Below the pieces are notes generated by a model, which made no database searches, was not told the origin of the DNA, and was given only the letters and a program-made list of their open reading frames with translations. This document shows positions 24,190 through 33,103 of a stretch of 64,000 bases of DNA, piece after piece. The translations under genes and the position numbers were made by a program. This stretch comes from Pelagicoccus sp. SDUM812003 (GTDB lineage Bacteria; Verrucomicrobiota; Verrucomicrobiia; Opitutales; Opitutaceae), in contig NZ_JARXHY010000011.1 of NCBI RefSeq assembly GCF_031127815.1, positions 124,001-188,000 of the forward strand, given 5' to 3'. Within the stretch, counting starts at the first letter, position 1, and every line of letters starts with the position of its first letter.

Positions 24190-27100
24190 CTACTGGCTGG
24201 CCCGGATGCGGATGAAAAAGCGATCGTAGTCGGCCCTGAGAGCGGTGGTCGTGAGCTCGAGCAGGTCTTCGCGGTCGATGGTGGCGATCGAGCCCAGTGT
24301 TTGCCAGTTTGAGAGGTCCGTCGAGTATTCCAGACTTAGCGTGACATCGGTCTTCGCCAGGCGGTAGATGTTGACGACGAACGCTCCCGATTCGTTGACC
24401 GAGATCTCAGGGGGCGCGGGCACGGAGCCGGAGTCGGTCGGGTCGCTGCCGAGAGCGTATTCCATGAAGTTTGGCGCCCAGTCGTCGTCAGGATTCGAAT
24501 ACGCGTACTGACTGTTGGAATCGGTCGTGAATCCTGCGATCCAGTTTTGATACTCGCTGTCGCTATAGGTTTCGAAGGTATCCGATTGGTGGATAACGCC
24601 GCCATCCGCGAGGGATATAAACGTATTCTGGAAGAAGATGCGATCGTTGTAGCTTATGCCTCCGGGCGGGGCGATGGATTCGAACCAGATGCGACCATCG
24701 AGCGAGACGAAGTTTTGCGACGCTTGTTCCTCATCGAAACCGTGGGCGTAGAAGAATCCGTTTCCGAAGGCGAAAGTCGTGGCCTCCAGTTCGCCTCGTT
24801 GGCCGAGCGAGTACCAGTTTTCTCCCCGGTCGAAGGAGTGTACGATGCCCAGCTTGAAGCCGCTGGCAACAAGGAGGCCGTCGAGGAGATCGAGTTCGCG
24901 AATCCCGTGCCAGTCTTCGATGCCGCTATTGGGCGCCAAGTCGGTGAAGGCCGCGAGGTCTTCGGTTTCCTTCAGGACCAGACGGCCCTCTTGCAAGTCG
25001 AGATTCACTTCGTAGGCGGCGTAGATGAAGGCGCCGTCCACAAACTCGATGCTCGGTGAGGAGCTCGCGTTCCAGCCTGTTTCGCTGAGATCGACGGAAG
25101 ACCATTGAGCGAGGTCGGAGCTGTAGTAGATCTTGGAGTCGCTGCCCGCCACTGCTACGGTGGAGTCGTCCGGGCGCATCGCTAGCGCTGTGAATCCCCA
25201 GTCTCCCACGGCGCTATCGGTCACCAGAACCTTTTGCCACGAGATGGCGTCGCTGGATGCGAGCACGATGCCGACGCGCGACGAAATGCCGAAATCGTAG
25301 TCGCTGCCTGCCGCAAGGAACTGCTCCCCAGTCCAAATGATCTCTTCGATGCGCACGTTCTGGTTTCCGAATCCCAGCGAACTGGACGACCAGATCTGAC
25401 CGGTGCTGGAGCGGAGAAACTCTCCTCCGACGGCCGCGACCACGGCGAGGCTTCCGTTTGAAGCGCCAGCGGTGAGGTCGGCGCTGGTGGTGGAATCGCG
25501 CAGGTTGATTTCCGTGATCGGGTCGCCGACCGTGATCTCCTGCTGGGCGCTGAAGGTGCCGCCTTTCATATCGCTCACCGTCAAGGTGAGCTGGAAAACG
25601 CCGCCCGTGGCGTAGGTATGATCGACGCTGTCGGAGTTGGTTTCCACGGTGCCGTCTCCAAAGTCCCAATGGAAGGCCAGATCGTCGCCATCGGGATCGG
25701 AGCCGTTGAAGCTGAAGCTAGCGGCGGTGCGCGCCTCCGCGGAGCTAGGGGCGGAAAGCGAGCCGGTCGGATTGAGGTTGTTGGAGAAATCGCCTTGGTT
25801 GATCGCCACTTCGATGTAGCTGCCGATCGAATCGGCGCCGGCGGCGACGGGCGTGATATGCAAGTTGGAGGCGGGATCCGAATAGGTCCTGCCGAGAGCG
25901 ATGGCCGAATCCAGTTTGCCCAGATCGGAATTGGGAGTGGTGTCGACCAGCCAAGACTGGTTGTAGACCGCGCCGCTGCCTGCTCGCTCCCAAATGAGGT
26001 AGGCTCCGCGATCGAGGTAGGAGATGCCTGGATACTTTTTTCGATAGCCGAGCCAGTAGTGATCTCCGCTGGCCTGTTTCTCGAGGCGCAGTCCTTGTAT
26101 CCCTTCGGCTGATACGTCATCGAACTGATAGATGCGATGGACGCCGTTTGGCGTGGCGGTGGTGACATCCAGCCATTGGTCCGGTTCGATCCAGCCCAGC
26201 GACTCCTTTGCCGCCATATGGAAATGACCCGCTTCCAATGGACCGGAACCCATGGTATCGAAAATGTCGCCGTACCCTTCATCCACGCCGTTGGGATCGA
26301 TCGGGTTCTCGGAGCCGCTCGGCGTATCCAGATCTCCAATCTTTTCAAACGCCCAGTAGTTCGCGTGGAGCAAACCGTAGTTGTGTCCGAGCTCATGGAG
26401 AATGGTTTCCGCTCCGCAGCGTCCTTGCAGCCATTGTTCCGGCCCGCCGACAGAGGCCTTGCCCGCCCAGCCGGAAAACAGGATAGGAAAGCTCACGGCG
26501 ACAAAGTCGTATTGAGAGAATGGATTCGGATTTCCGTCGCCCATGTAGGCTGCTACGGCGTCGTCGAGAATGCCGGTTTCGTTCGGGTAGTTGGATGTTT
26601 GCGACAGACGGTAGGAGCTTGGCGTGACCACCACGGAAACGCTGGTCTTGTTGTAGGAGTAGTCGGCCAAGGCGGGAGCGACGGAATGAGTGACCAATTG
26701 GACGAGTTCCTCCTCCGAGTAGGGGGTCCCGATCCGATCCGGAAAGTCGGCTCTAATGATCAGGTAGTCGAGCGTATCCGTGGTAGCTGCGAGGGATTGT
26801 AGATTCTGCTCGTCGGTGAACGCCTGCAAAGGAAAGGCGGTACCGGATTGCTTCGCCTCGATCAAGTCGAGGAACGCGGCGCTGCCAACCTGATCTCCCG
26901 GGCGCTGATCGAGGTCGAAGAGGGCCGCTTCCAGCTCCTGCAGTGAGGCTTCGTGCGCGAAATGAAATCGGAAGCCGCCGGAAATCGCGACGAGGGGAGC
27001 TCCAGAGATGGCCTCTCCCGTCAAGAAATCCGTCTGCGGGCTATGGTTGGCGAGAGGCAGATGGTTTTCCGCCCAAGCGAGATCGGATGTGGAGACTTGC

Positions 27101-27684
27101 TGGAAAACCGTGGTCCGCGCCACGGCGAGTCCATCCAGAGAGATGCCCTGAACCGGGATGTCCTTTTTGCTGTAGCCGACGCGCTCGGTGCCTTCGACCG
27201 AAAGCTGGTATCGCGAACCGTCCGCGAAACGCAGGCTGGCCTGCAGGTCGTTCGCGTGATCGTGGTCCAAGCCGCAGATGGCGATGACGTCGATGTCCGC
27301 GCGCTCGGAAAACGGGCGCTCCACGCGACTTTTCAGTTCGTCGGGCAAGGCGTGGTAGGCGCCATGGGACAGGGCTAGGTCCAAGGCGGCTTGAGGATCG
27401 TTTTCGATGAGGAAACGCATGGCCTCGCGGCGGCGCTCCGCCAGTCCGAAGGCTTTTTCCCAAAGATCTCGATCCTTGGCCTCCTCGAGCTGCGCGACGC
27501 GCCCTTCGGTGGCCCAATCCGCGAATGCGAGGGCCTCCGTCTGAGCGCGATGGAGGGGGTGGAGCGATCCGCTTCGCTCGGCGAAATCGGAATGGGGCGA
27601 GCCTCGGTCCTTGAGCAGCAGCAGGGCGAGGCCGAAGACGAAGAAACCGAAAAGGGCGAAAAGCGTGACGCGACGTTTGAGCAT
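24190..27684 (-). CDS. Large exported metzincin-type metallopeptidase with PKD domain
   Basis: 1164 residues. N-terminal signal or anchor segment (LFALFGFFVFGLALLLL). A propeptide-like region follows to about residue 300, then a zinc protease domain with HELGHNYGLLH, the HExxHxxGxxH signature of metzincins (reprolysin-like), preceded by a Cys and followed by an MGSGPLEAGHF turn that could hold the Met-turn. A PKD domain (FSFNGSDPDGDDLAFHWDFGDGT) comes next, then BNR/photosystem-stability-like repeats (WSSSSLGFG, GEQFLAAGSD). The end (NFMEYALGSDPTD) is a tail seen in many secreted verrucomicrobial proteins. It probably digests extracellular protein. It is a single gene flanked by convergent and divergent neighbours. 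Confidence 0.85.
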   Translation of the reverse strand: MLKRRVTLFALFGFFVFGLALLLLKDRGSPHSDFAERSGSLHPLHRAQTEALAFADWATEGRVAQLEEAKDRDLWEKAFGLAERRREAMRFLIENDPQAALDLALSHGAYHALPDELKSRVERPFSERADIDVIAICGLDHDHANDLQASLRFADGSRYQLSVEGTERVGYSKKDIPVQGISLDGLAVARTTVFQQVSTSDLAWAENHLPLANHSPQTDFLTGEAISGAPLVAISGGFRFHFAHEASLQELEAALFDLDQRPGDQVGSAAFLDLIEAKQSGTAFPLQAFTDEQNLQSLAATTDTLDYLIIRADFPDRIGTPYSEEELVQLVTHSVAPALADYSYNKTSVSVVVTPSSYRLSQTSNYPNETGILDDAVAAYMGDGNPNPFSQYDFVAVSFPILFSGWAGKASVGGPEQWLQGRCGAETILHELGHNYGLLHANYWAFEKIGDLDTPSGSENPIDPNGVDEGYGDIFDTMGSGPLEAGHFHMAAKESLGWIEPDQWLDVTTATPNGVHRIYQFDDVSAEGIQGLRLEKQASGDHYWLGYRKKYPGISYLDRGAYLIWERAGSGAVYNQSWLVDTTPNSDLGKLDSAIALGRTYSDPASNLHITPVAAGADSIGSYIEVAINQGDFSNNLNPTGSLSAPSSAEARTAASFSFNGSDPDGDDLAFHWDFGDGTVETNSDSVDHTYATGGVFQLTLTVSDMKGGTFSAQQEITVGDPITEINLRDSTTSADLTAGASNGSLAVVAAVGGEFLRSSTGQIWSSSSLGFGNQNVRIEEIIWTGEQFLAAGSDYDFGISSRVGIVLASSDAISWQKVLVTDSAVGDWGFTALAMRPDDSTVAVAGSDSKIYYSSDLAQWSSVDLSETGWNASSSPSIEFVDGAFIYAAYEVNLDLQEGRLVLKETEDLAAFTDLAPNSGIEDWHGIRELDLLDGLLVASGFKLGIVHSFDRGENWYSLGQRGELEATTFAFGNGFFYAHGFDEEQASQNFVSLDGRIWFESIAPPGGISYNDRIFFQNTFISLADGGVIHQSDTFETYSDSEYQNWIAGFTTDSNSQYAYSNPDDDWAPNFMEYALGSDPTDSGSVPAPPEISVNESGAFVVNIYRLAKTDVTLSLEYSTDLSNWQTLGSIATIDREDLLELTTTALRADYDRFFIRIRASQ

Positions 27685-27871
27685 GAGAGGGAAGGGGACA
27701 GGCGAGTTTGACGGTACGGCGAAGCAGGCGCCCGAAGGCGTTGGTTTGATAAACGGCGCTCAGCGCCTTGGACTGAGCGGTTTCGCCTGATTTGCGCAAC
27801 TGTTTGGCGTCCGTGAAAGAGGCGGAAAAGAATTAGCTTTTGCGCTAGGCGGCATGGCCTAGGGTGCTTGC

Positions 27872-29074
27872 ATGGAGCCTAATCAGGAGAATGCGAAGCG
27901 GACCTATTTCTGGGATCGGGCGAGGGCAGGCTTCGCAGGGATCGCGGAGACGGGCTACGGCGGATTTGCGTTGATCATCGCTATACAGGTTTACCAGGCG
28001 CCCGACACGGTGAAGGGGCTGATCGCCGCGGCGGGTCCTCTGGGGCTCTTGGTGAACCCTTTGACCTTAAGCCTGTTTTCGCGGATTGGCCAGCCTTCGG
28101 CGCGAATCGCAGCCTGGATCGGGTTCTTGTCGGGCTTGCTAATGCTGGTCGCGGCGTTCTCCAGCAGTTTGTGGGGCTTTCTCGTTCCGGTGTGCCTCGC
28201 ATTCGCTCTGGCTTCTCAGGCGATGCCCATGCTGGTGCATGTGTGGACGGAAAACTATCCTTCGAACAGGCGGGGAGCCTACCTGGCCGGCAGCATGATG
28301 TTTTCCATCGGGGCGACCTTGATCTTCAGCTTGGCGGGCGGGCGACTGCTCGACATCGACCTACGCTGGTATCGGGCGATCCTTCTGGTCCTTTCGTTCG
28401 CCTATTTTGGCACGGCCTGGGTCATGTCGCGCATACCGTCGACGCCGGTTAACAGCCAGGCTTCGCAGAATCCGTTGAGAAACCTCTGGTACGCCATCGA
28501 GGACTGGAAGTTCGGCATCATGCTGCTTGGCTGGATGTTTCTCGGTTTCGGAAATCTCATGGTGCTGCCGCTGCGCTTCGAATACCTGCTGCAGCCTCAA
28601 TACGGAATCGAAGCCAGCAAGACGATGGTGACGCTGATGACCTTCGTGATCCCGGCGCTGTTTCGTCTGGCGACCTCCAAGTTCTGGGGAGCCCTGTTCG
28701 ATCGCATCGACTTCATGCTGCTGCGCATGCTGCTCAACGGCATGATCATGGTTTCCATCATTTTGTTCCTGACCACGAAATCGCTTTGGGTGATCGGGAT
28801 TTCAGCCGCCATACTGGGAACCGCCATGGCTGGAGCGAACATTTCCTGGAGCTTGTGGGTGACGAAATTCGCGGCCCCTCAACGCACTGCGGCCTACATG
28901 AGCGTGCATACCTTTCTGACCGGCATACGCGGCATTCTAGCCCCCTTTCTCGGGTTTTATCTGATCTCGGGCATTGGGGCCAGGGGTACGGCTTGGACAG
29001 GGTCGATCCTGGTCCTCATCTCGATCCTCATGGTGGCCTGCCTCTACGCGTCGCAAACAAAACGCCACGCTTAG
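27872..29074 (+). CDS. Major facilitator superfamily transporter
   Basis: 400 residues with about 12 hydrophobic segments in two halves and an MFS-like glycine/proline pattern (LIAAAGPLGLLVNPLTLSLFSRIGQPSARIAAW as loop 2-3 region, read in parts). The substrate cannot be inferred from sequence or context. The ATG at 27872 is 187 nt from the divergent metzincin start. A bidirectional terminator at 29084-29112 follows the stop. Confidence 0.8.
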   Translation: MEPNQENAKRTYFWDRARAGFAGIAETGYGGFALIIAIQVYQAPDTVKGLIAAAGPLGLLVNPLTLSLFSRIGQPSARIAAWIGFLSGLLMLVAAFSSSLWGFLVPVCLAFALASQAMPMLVHVWTENYPSNRRGAYLAGSMMFSIGATLIFSLAGGRLLDIDLRWYRAILLVLSFAYFGTAWVMSRIPSTPVNSQASQNPLRNLWYAIEDWKFGIMLLGWMFLGFGNLMVLPLRFEYLLQPQYGIEASKTMVTLMTFVIPALFRLATSKFWGALFDRIDFMLLRMLLNGMIMVSIILFLTTKSLWVIGISAAILGTAMAGANISWSLWVTKFAAPQRTAAYMSVHTFLTGIRGILAPFLGFYLISGIGARGTAWTGSILVLISILMVACLYASQTKRHA

Positions 29075-29083
29075 GAACGCGAA

Positions 29084-29112
29084 AAAGCGCCTCTCGCTGG
29101 GAGAGACGCTTT
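29084..29112. terminator. Bidirectional rho-independent terminator between MFS and TonB-like genes
   Basis: Stem AAAGCG-c-CTCTC / GAGAG-a-CGCTTT with a five-base loop (GCTGG) and one C/A mismatch. On the minus strand the 3' arm continues into TTTTTC; on the plus strand into TTTCTT. It lies 10 nt after the MFS stop and 30 nt after the TonB-like stop on the opposite strand. Confidence 0.8.
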
Positions 29113-29141
29113 CTTGAAAGTGTGAAGGTTCGAGAGGCGGC

Positions 29142-29483
29142 TTAGCCCTTGAACTTGAACGGCACGTTGATCTTGCAGGAGATCGCTTCGCCGCCCTTCT
29201 TGGCAGGTGTGAAGATCCACTGCTTGACAGCCGCGATGGTTGGACCGTCGAGATTTCCGTCGGTCGACTTGGCGATGGACGCGTCCGTGACGAAGCCCTT
29301 TTCGTCGATCACGATGGTCGCCATGACCATGCCTGTGAGGCCGTTGGGGTTGTCTGGCGCGACGCTCTTCTTTACGGCGGGCTGCTCGTCCCAGTCATTG
29401 GCTTGAGCTGCGGGAGCGGCTGCGAATGCGAATGCGGCGATCGCGATTAGAACGGTGGTGAATGCTCGGTTTACTGTCTTCAT
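29142..29483 (-). CDS. Exported stand-alone TonB C-terminal domain protein
   Basis: 113 residues with a signal peptide (LIAIAAFAFAAAPAAQA) followed directly by a TonB C-terminal fold: NPNGLTGMVMATIVIDEKGFVTDASI, AAVKQWIFTPAKKGGEAI and a final VPFKFKG strand. Classical TonB has an uncleaved N-terminal membrane helix and a proline-rich spacer. Both are missing, so it cannot by itself couple to ExbBD and may be a soluble periplasmic adaptor. The ATG at 29483 is chosen because the signal peptide starts there; the frame is open to an ATG at 29615 without resemblance. Single gene ending at a terminator. Confidence 0.8.
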   Translation of the reverse strand: MKTVNRAFTTVLIAIAAFAFAAAPAAQANDWDEQPAVKKSVAPDNPNGLTGMVMATIVIDEKGFVTDASIAKSTDGNLDGPTIAAVKQWIFTPAKKGGEAISCKINVPFKFKG

Positions 29484-30076
29484 ATTTCGAGTAGTAAGCG
29501 AAATAGTCGATGTGAATCGGGGTTGATTGATAAAGGTGATGGATGGAATTTGTCTGAGTTCTCCTCTGTCTTCGTCACCTTTGCCAGAAACCGAAGCGTT
29601 ATTAATCTGTTTCATAGATTTTACAAACCGCTGACATTATTGTGATTCGTCGCGAATCCTTGCATCAACTAAATGTAAAACCCAAGGCGGGCGGGGCTTA
29701 TCGAGACTGAGCGCTCGCCGTCATGGCCCCAGAGGAGAAGGCCTCAAGTCGCATAAGGCGCTTGGGGGCGAACTGCTGGGATAGACGTAGTGAGAACCGC
29801 TCAGCGCTACGGGGCGCGGCTTGCGGTTTTAGATGGAAACCCTAGGTCGAGCGGATCGCGGCGATTCGAACGCTCGGTCAAGGGGGTCGCGGAGGGGACG
29901 CGCCGATCGCCGAGGGGAGCCAAACGGGGCTGCGATTGACGCTTTGGAAAGGCGATTTCGATCAAGGAATAAAGGATGGTCGGGCTTGCTGAGAACGGTG
30001 TTCAGGCGTATCTTTGAGCAGCAGCGTCGCGAAGCTGGCGTTCGCTATCGTCGGAGAGGAAAGGAGGAGAATTGCA
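29484..30076. other. 593-nt divergent intergenic region with an inverted repeat
   Basis: No gene is supported here. An inverted repeat GATTCG-TCG-CGAATC lies at 29644-29658 between the divergent TonB-like and PRC-barrel genes and could be an operator. A plus-strand open frame (29833-30087) and the upstream extension of the PRC-barrel frame have no family resemblance. The stretch next to the PRC-barrel gene is G+C-rich and may be a long leader. AAGGAGGAG at 30061-30069 is the ribosome binding site of that gene. Confidence 0.5.
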
Positions 30077-30919
30077 ATGCTACGTAGTTTGAAGGATGTC
30101 ATTGGGTACCCGCTCATGGCCACGGACGGAAAGGCGGGAAAGGTGAAGGACGTTTTATTTGGGGATCGCCATTGGCGAGTGCGCTATCTCGATGTGGATA
30201 CGCGTTCGGGCTTCCATTTGAAGCTGAGGCGAATCTGGGATGACGAGGCGGATTCCGGCGGGACAAGCCGGGTTCTGGTCCCGTCGGAGCGCTTGGGCGA
30301 GCCGACCATGGGGCTGGATAGAAGGCAGTTTCCAGTCAACATGAGCAGCGAGGAGATCTCGTGCTGCCCGCATCATGAGGAGCTGCAGCCTGTCGAGGAG
30401 AAATACCAGTCGGAGTTTCGTCGCTTCTTTCGCAGGAACCTCTATCAGGAGCAGCCGTTCGCCACGCCCTTTACGGCCATGGGGAGCTATTTGCCGATGG
30501 GCTTCGAGTACGAGCCGACGGAAATCGAGTACCTCGAGCACCAGAAGCGTATGAAGGAGATCGCGGGAGAGCACCTGCACTCTGCGAAAGCGATATTTGG
30601 CTATCAGGTGCAGGGACAGGATGAGGAGGCGCTCGGCACGGTGAGCGACCTGATCATGGAAGTGGATCGATGGGTGGTCGCATACGCGGTGGTCACGCTC
30701 ATGCACAGTTTTCCGCATCGCAAGTACCTGGTGAAGCTCTCGGAAGTGAGGGACCTCGATTGGGCCAGCTCCAGCATGAAGCTGGATTTGACGAAGGACC
30801 AGGTGATGGAAGGTCGTCGCTACTGGGCTTATGACTCCGTCAATTGCGATGAGGACGGCCATGAATACGACTATTTCGGCCGCCCCCGTCTGGGCGTGTT
30901 GATGGAGGAAACCTACTGA
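30077..30919 (+). CDS. Two-domain PRC-barrel protein
   Basis: 280 residues with two PRC-barrel modules. The first (LKDVIGYPLMATDGKAGKVKDVLFGD, WRVRYLDVDT) is at about 4-80. The second (AIFGYQVQGQDEEALGTVSDLIMEVD, WVVAYAVV) is at about 175-245. PRC-barrels occur in photosynthetic reaction-centre H subunits, in the 16S rRNA maturation factor RimM and in many stress-associated soluble proteins; duplicated forms like this are usually of unknown function. The start at 30077 is fixed by AAGGAGGAG seven bases upstream. No membrane segment is visible. Ends 18 nt before the convergent mscS-type gene. Confidence 0.85.
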   Translation: MLRSLKDVIGYPLMATDGKAGKVKDVLFGDRHWRVRYLDVDTRSGFHLKLRRIWDDEADSGGTSRVLVPSERLGEPTMGLDRRQFPVNMSSEEISCCPHHEELQPVEEKYQSEFRRFFRRNLYQEQPFATPFTAMGSYLPMGFEYEPTEIEYLEHQKRMKEIAGEHLHSAKAIFGYQVQGQDEEALGTVSDLIMEVDRWVVAYAVVTLMHSFPHRKYLVKLSEVRDLDWASSSMKLDLTKDQVMEGRRYWAYDSVNCDEDGHEYDYFGRPRLGVLMEETY

Positions 30920-30937
30920 GCGAGGCGCTCTCCGCCG

Positions 30938-31765
30938 TCACTTCTCATCTTTGACCAGGCGCACGTCCCGTTGCGGGAATGGAATGGTGATGCCCACCTG
31001 TTTCAGAGATTTGAATACGGCGAGGTTCACCGCGTACTGGATGACGAAGTAGTTGCTGGTGGGTATCCAGTATCGATACGCGATCTCGATGGAGGAGTCG
31101 CCAAAGGCTTGGATCCCGACCTGAGGGGCTCGTTCGGTGGACACTTCGGCAATGCCCTCCACCGCAGTTCGCACCGCAGCGATGGCGCGTTCGGGATCGC
31201 AGGCGTAGTCCACGCCGACCACGCCTTCCACCACCATGAGCTGAAACGAATTGGTCAGGATCTCGCCCAGAACGCTGCGGTTGGGAATGGTGATTTCCTG
31301 ACCGTCTTCGGTCAGGAGCTGAGTGTTTCCGAGATTGATCGTCTGCACGATGCCTGTCAGCCCGTGCAGCGTCAGGGTGTCCTTCACCTTGAACGGACGG
31401 GTGATGATCAGCACGATGCCCGCCCCGTAGTTGGATAGCGGACCTTGAACGGCAAGGCTCAGGCCGAAGGCGGAGGCGCCGAGCAAGGCGATGAATGGGG
31501 TGATCTCGATGCCAATCTTGTTGATGGCGAGAATCAGGAAGATCCCGATGATGATCAGGCGAATGGCGCTGGCGAAAAAGCGGGTGAGCGTGATGTCTAG
31601 GTTGCGCTTGGAACAGGTGCGGTCGACGAATTTGGATACGAGGCGTGCCGCGAGGAAGCCGAAGAAAACGATCGCTGCTGCGGCGATGATCTGTGGACTG
31701 TTGACCTTCAGGTATTCGACAAGGGTTTCGGAAAAGGTCTTCAGTTGCTCGATTTCTTGATCCAT
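30938..31765 (-). CDS. Small-conductance mechanosensitive channel (MscS family)
   Basis: 275 residues, close to E. coli MscS length. Three transmembrane segments (IIAAAAIVFFGFLAARLV, AIRLIIIGIFLILAIN, FIALLGASAFGLSLAVQGPLSN). The third carries the Gly/Ala-rich pore-lining pattern, followed by the beta domain (GIVQTINLGNTQLLTEDGQEITIPN) and an alpha/beta C-terminus. It releases solutes on hypo-osmotic shock. Convergent with the PRC-barrel gene (18 nt) and divergent from the VanZ-like gene. Confidence 0.92.
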   Translation of the reverse strand: MDQEIEQLKTFSETLVEYLKVNSPQIIAAAAIVFFGFLAARLVSKFVDRTCSKRNLDITLTRFFASAIRLIIIGIFLILAINKIGIEITPFIALLGASAFGLSLAVQGPLSNYGAGIVLIITRPFKVKDTLTLHGLTGIVQTINLGNTQLLTEDGQEITIPNRSVLGEILTNSFQLMVVEGVVGVDYACDPERAIAAVRTAVEGIAEVSTERAPQVGIQAFGDSSIEIAYRYWIPTSNYFVIQYAVNLAVFKSLKQVGITIPFPQRDVRLVKDEK

Positions 31766-32023
31766 CGCTGCTAGATCCTGAGTTTCGTGGGCCCTCTGAC
31801 AAGCGCGAAACCTTGCCTAGATGCAGTATTGCGCTGGCGCGTCGGAAGGGTTTGGCTCACTGATCATGAGCCCTCTCGACGCGCGATCAGATCTATCCGA
31901 AACCGTATCCTGCGATGCGGCGCCCGTGGACTGCTTGGCTCGCCCTTCCTCCAAGCTCCATCGCTTGCCAAACGGCTGCGACAGACCGCCGCAGCTTGCG
32001 GATCGCCAGCATTTCGTTCTCTG

Positions 32024-33103
32024 ATGAGCCTGCAGCCGAGTTTTCGACGAGGAGTGTTTCTAGCGTTGCTGACCGCTACGTTGTGCTTTGGCTGGTGGCC
32101 TTTCAACTTCGTCGACAGCAACGATGTCTCGGTCGCTCCGGAAGGCGGCGCGGCGCGGTTCAACGCTGAATACGAGCGAGGCAGCGAGAGTTCGCGCGGC
32201 TTGCTGATGAGTAAGGGAATTCTGGATACTCGGGGCTGGAACGAGTTGAGCGTTCTGGTGGAACTCAAGGGCAGACCGAGAGGTGGGGGGCTAGGCGTCT
32301 TTCTGGAGCTGATCGAGGAGGAAGCGAAGGGAGAGCTCCCTCCCTTGCTACTTGCCCAATGGCAGGAGCATTTGGCGCTGCGAAGTCGGAGGCTAGGCGG
32401 CGCTGATGGAAACGAGTATTCCGAAATCGGATACAAAGGGTGTTTTTCCAGTGGAGAGTTTTTTCAGATCGCGCTTTCTTCCACCCCGGAACGTACCGGT
32501 GTGTATATCGATGGGGAACTGGTCGAAATGCGCCGGGATTTCGTCCTGGTGGACCCTATGAACGCCTTTGTTGGCCGCGTCGTCATTGGAAACAGCGCCG
32601 ATGGCACGCGCCCCTTCACTGGGGAAATTCGTAGAGTAGCGTTCTTCGACGAAGCCTTGCGTTCCATCGGCGGTCGCATCGCGCAGGGCGTTCCGGAGCT
32701 TTCTTTCGACTTTTCGAATCTCGAACCAGGCGAACTCCAAAGCGGCTTGGAGGTTCAAGGGCTGCAGTCGGGCGCTCGGCTTTCCGTGGCCAAGCGCCGT
32801 TTTCTCAATCCCATCCAGACGGATAGATGGGAGCGACATGGCTACCGGCGCGATATCGTAGTCAACAGCCTAGGCTTCATTCCGATCGGGCTTTGTTTCG
32901 CTGCCATGGGGCGTCGTCGGATCAAGTCTTGGATCGGCGTCTTGGTGTTCGTAGGCTTTTGCTCGTTTGCCTTGAGCTTTGCCATCGAGTGGGCTCAGGG
33001 CTATCTGGTGCATCGAGATTCGAGCCAGCTCGATGTGTTGCTGAATACAGTGAGCGGCATGTTGGCGGTTCTTGTGCCCCGTCGCCTTGTTTTATTCCTT
33101 TGA
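32024..33103 (+). CDS. VanZ-like membrane protein with LamG-like insertion
   Basis: 359 residues. An N-terminal membrane segment ending in WWPF (FLALLTATLCFGWWPFNFV) is the first part of a VanZ-like domain. A large extracytoplasmic insertion of about 200 residues resembles a concanavalin/LamG fold (GVYIDGELVEMRRDF, RPFTGEIRRVAFFDEAL). The remaining VanZ helices follow (VVNSLGFIPIGLCFAAMG, ALSFAIEWAQGYLVHRDSSQLDVLLNTVSG). VanZ-like proteins are membrane proteins best known from teicoplanin resistance, but most have no assigned role; the LamG-like part suggests glycan binding. ATG 32024 is chosen for the hydrophobic N-terminus; the frame stays open to 31787. The 3' end overlaps the convergent gene by 12 bp. 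Confidence 0.8.
   Translation: MSLQPSFRRGVFLALLTATLCFGWWPFNFVDSNDVSVAPEGGAARFNAEYERGSESSRGLLMSKGILDTRGWNELSVLVELKGRPRGGGLGVFLELIEEEAKGELPPLLLAQWQEHLALRSRRLGGADGNEYSEIGYKGCFSSGEFFQIALSSTPERTGVYIDGELVEMRRDFVLVDPMNAFVGRVVIGNSADGTRPFTGEIRRVAFFDEALRSIGGRIAQGVPELSFDFSNLEPGELQSGLEVQGLQSGARLSVAKRRFLNPIQTDRWERHGYRRDIVVNSLGFIPIGLCFAAMGRRRIKSWIGVLVFVGFCSFALSFAIEWAQGYLVHRDSSQLDVLLNTVSGMLAVLVPRRLVLFL

Noticed and set aside
27755-27767. GGCGC-TCA-GCGCC hairpin between the metzincin and MFS genes
   Set aside because: Only five base pairs, no T-run and located in a divergent promoter region, so it is not a terminator; no other role can be supported.
29864-29870. TTCGAAT on the minus strand resembling a tRNA T-loop
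   Set aside because: The flanking five bases on each side do not form a T-stem, and no matching anticodon or acceptor stem could be drawn.
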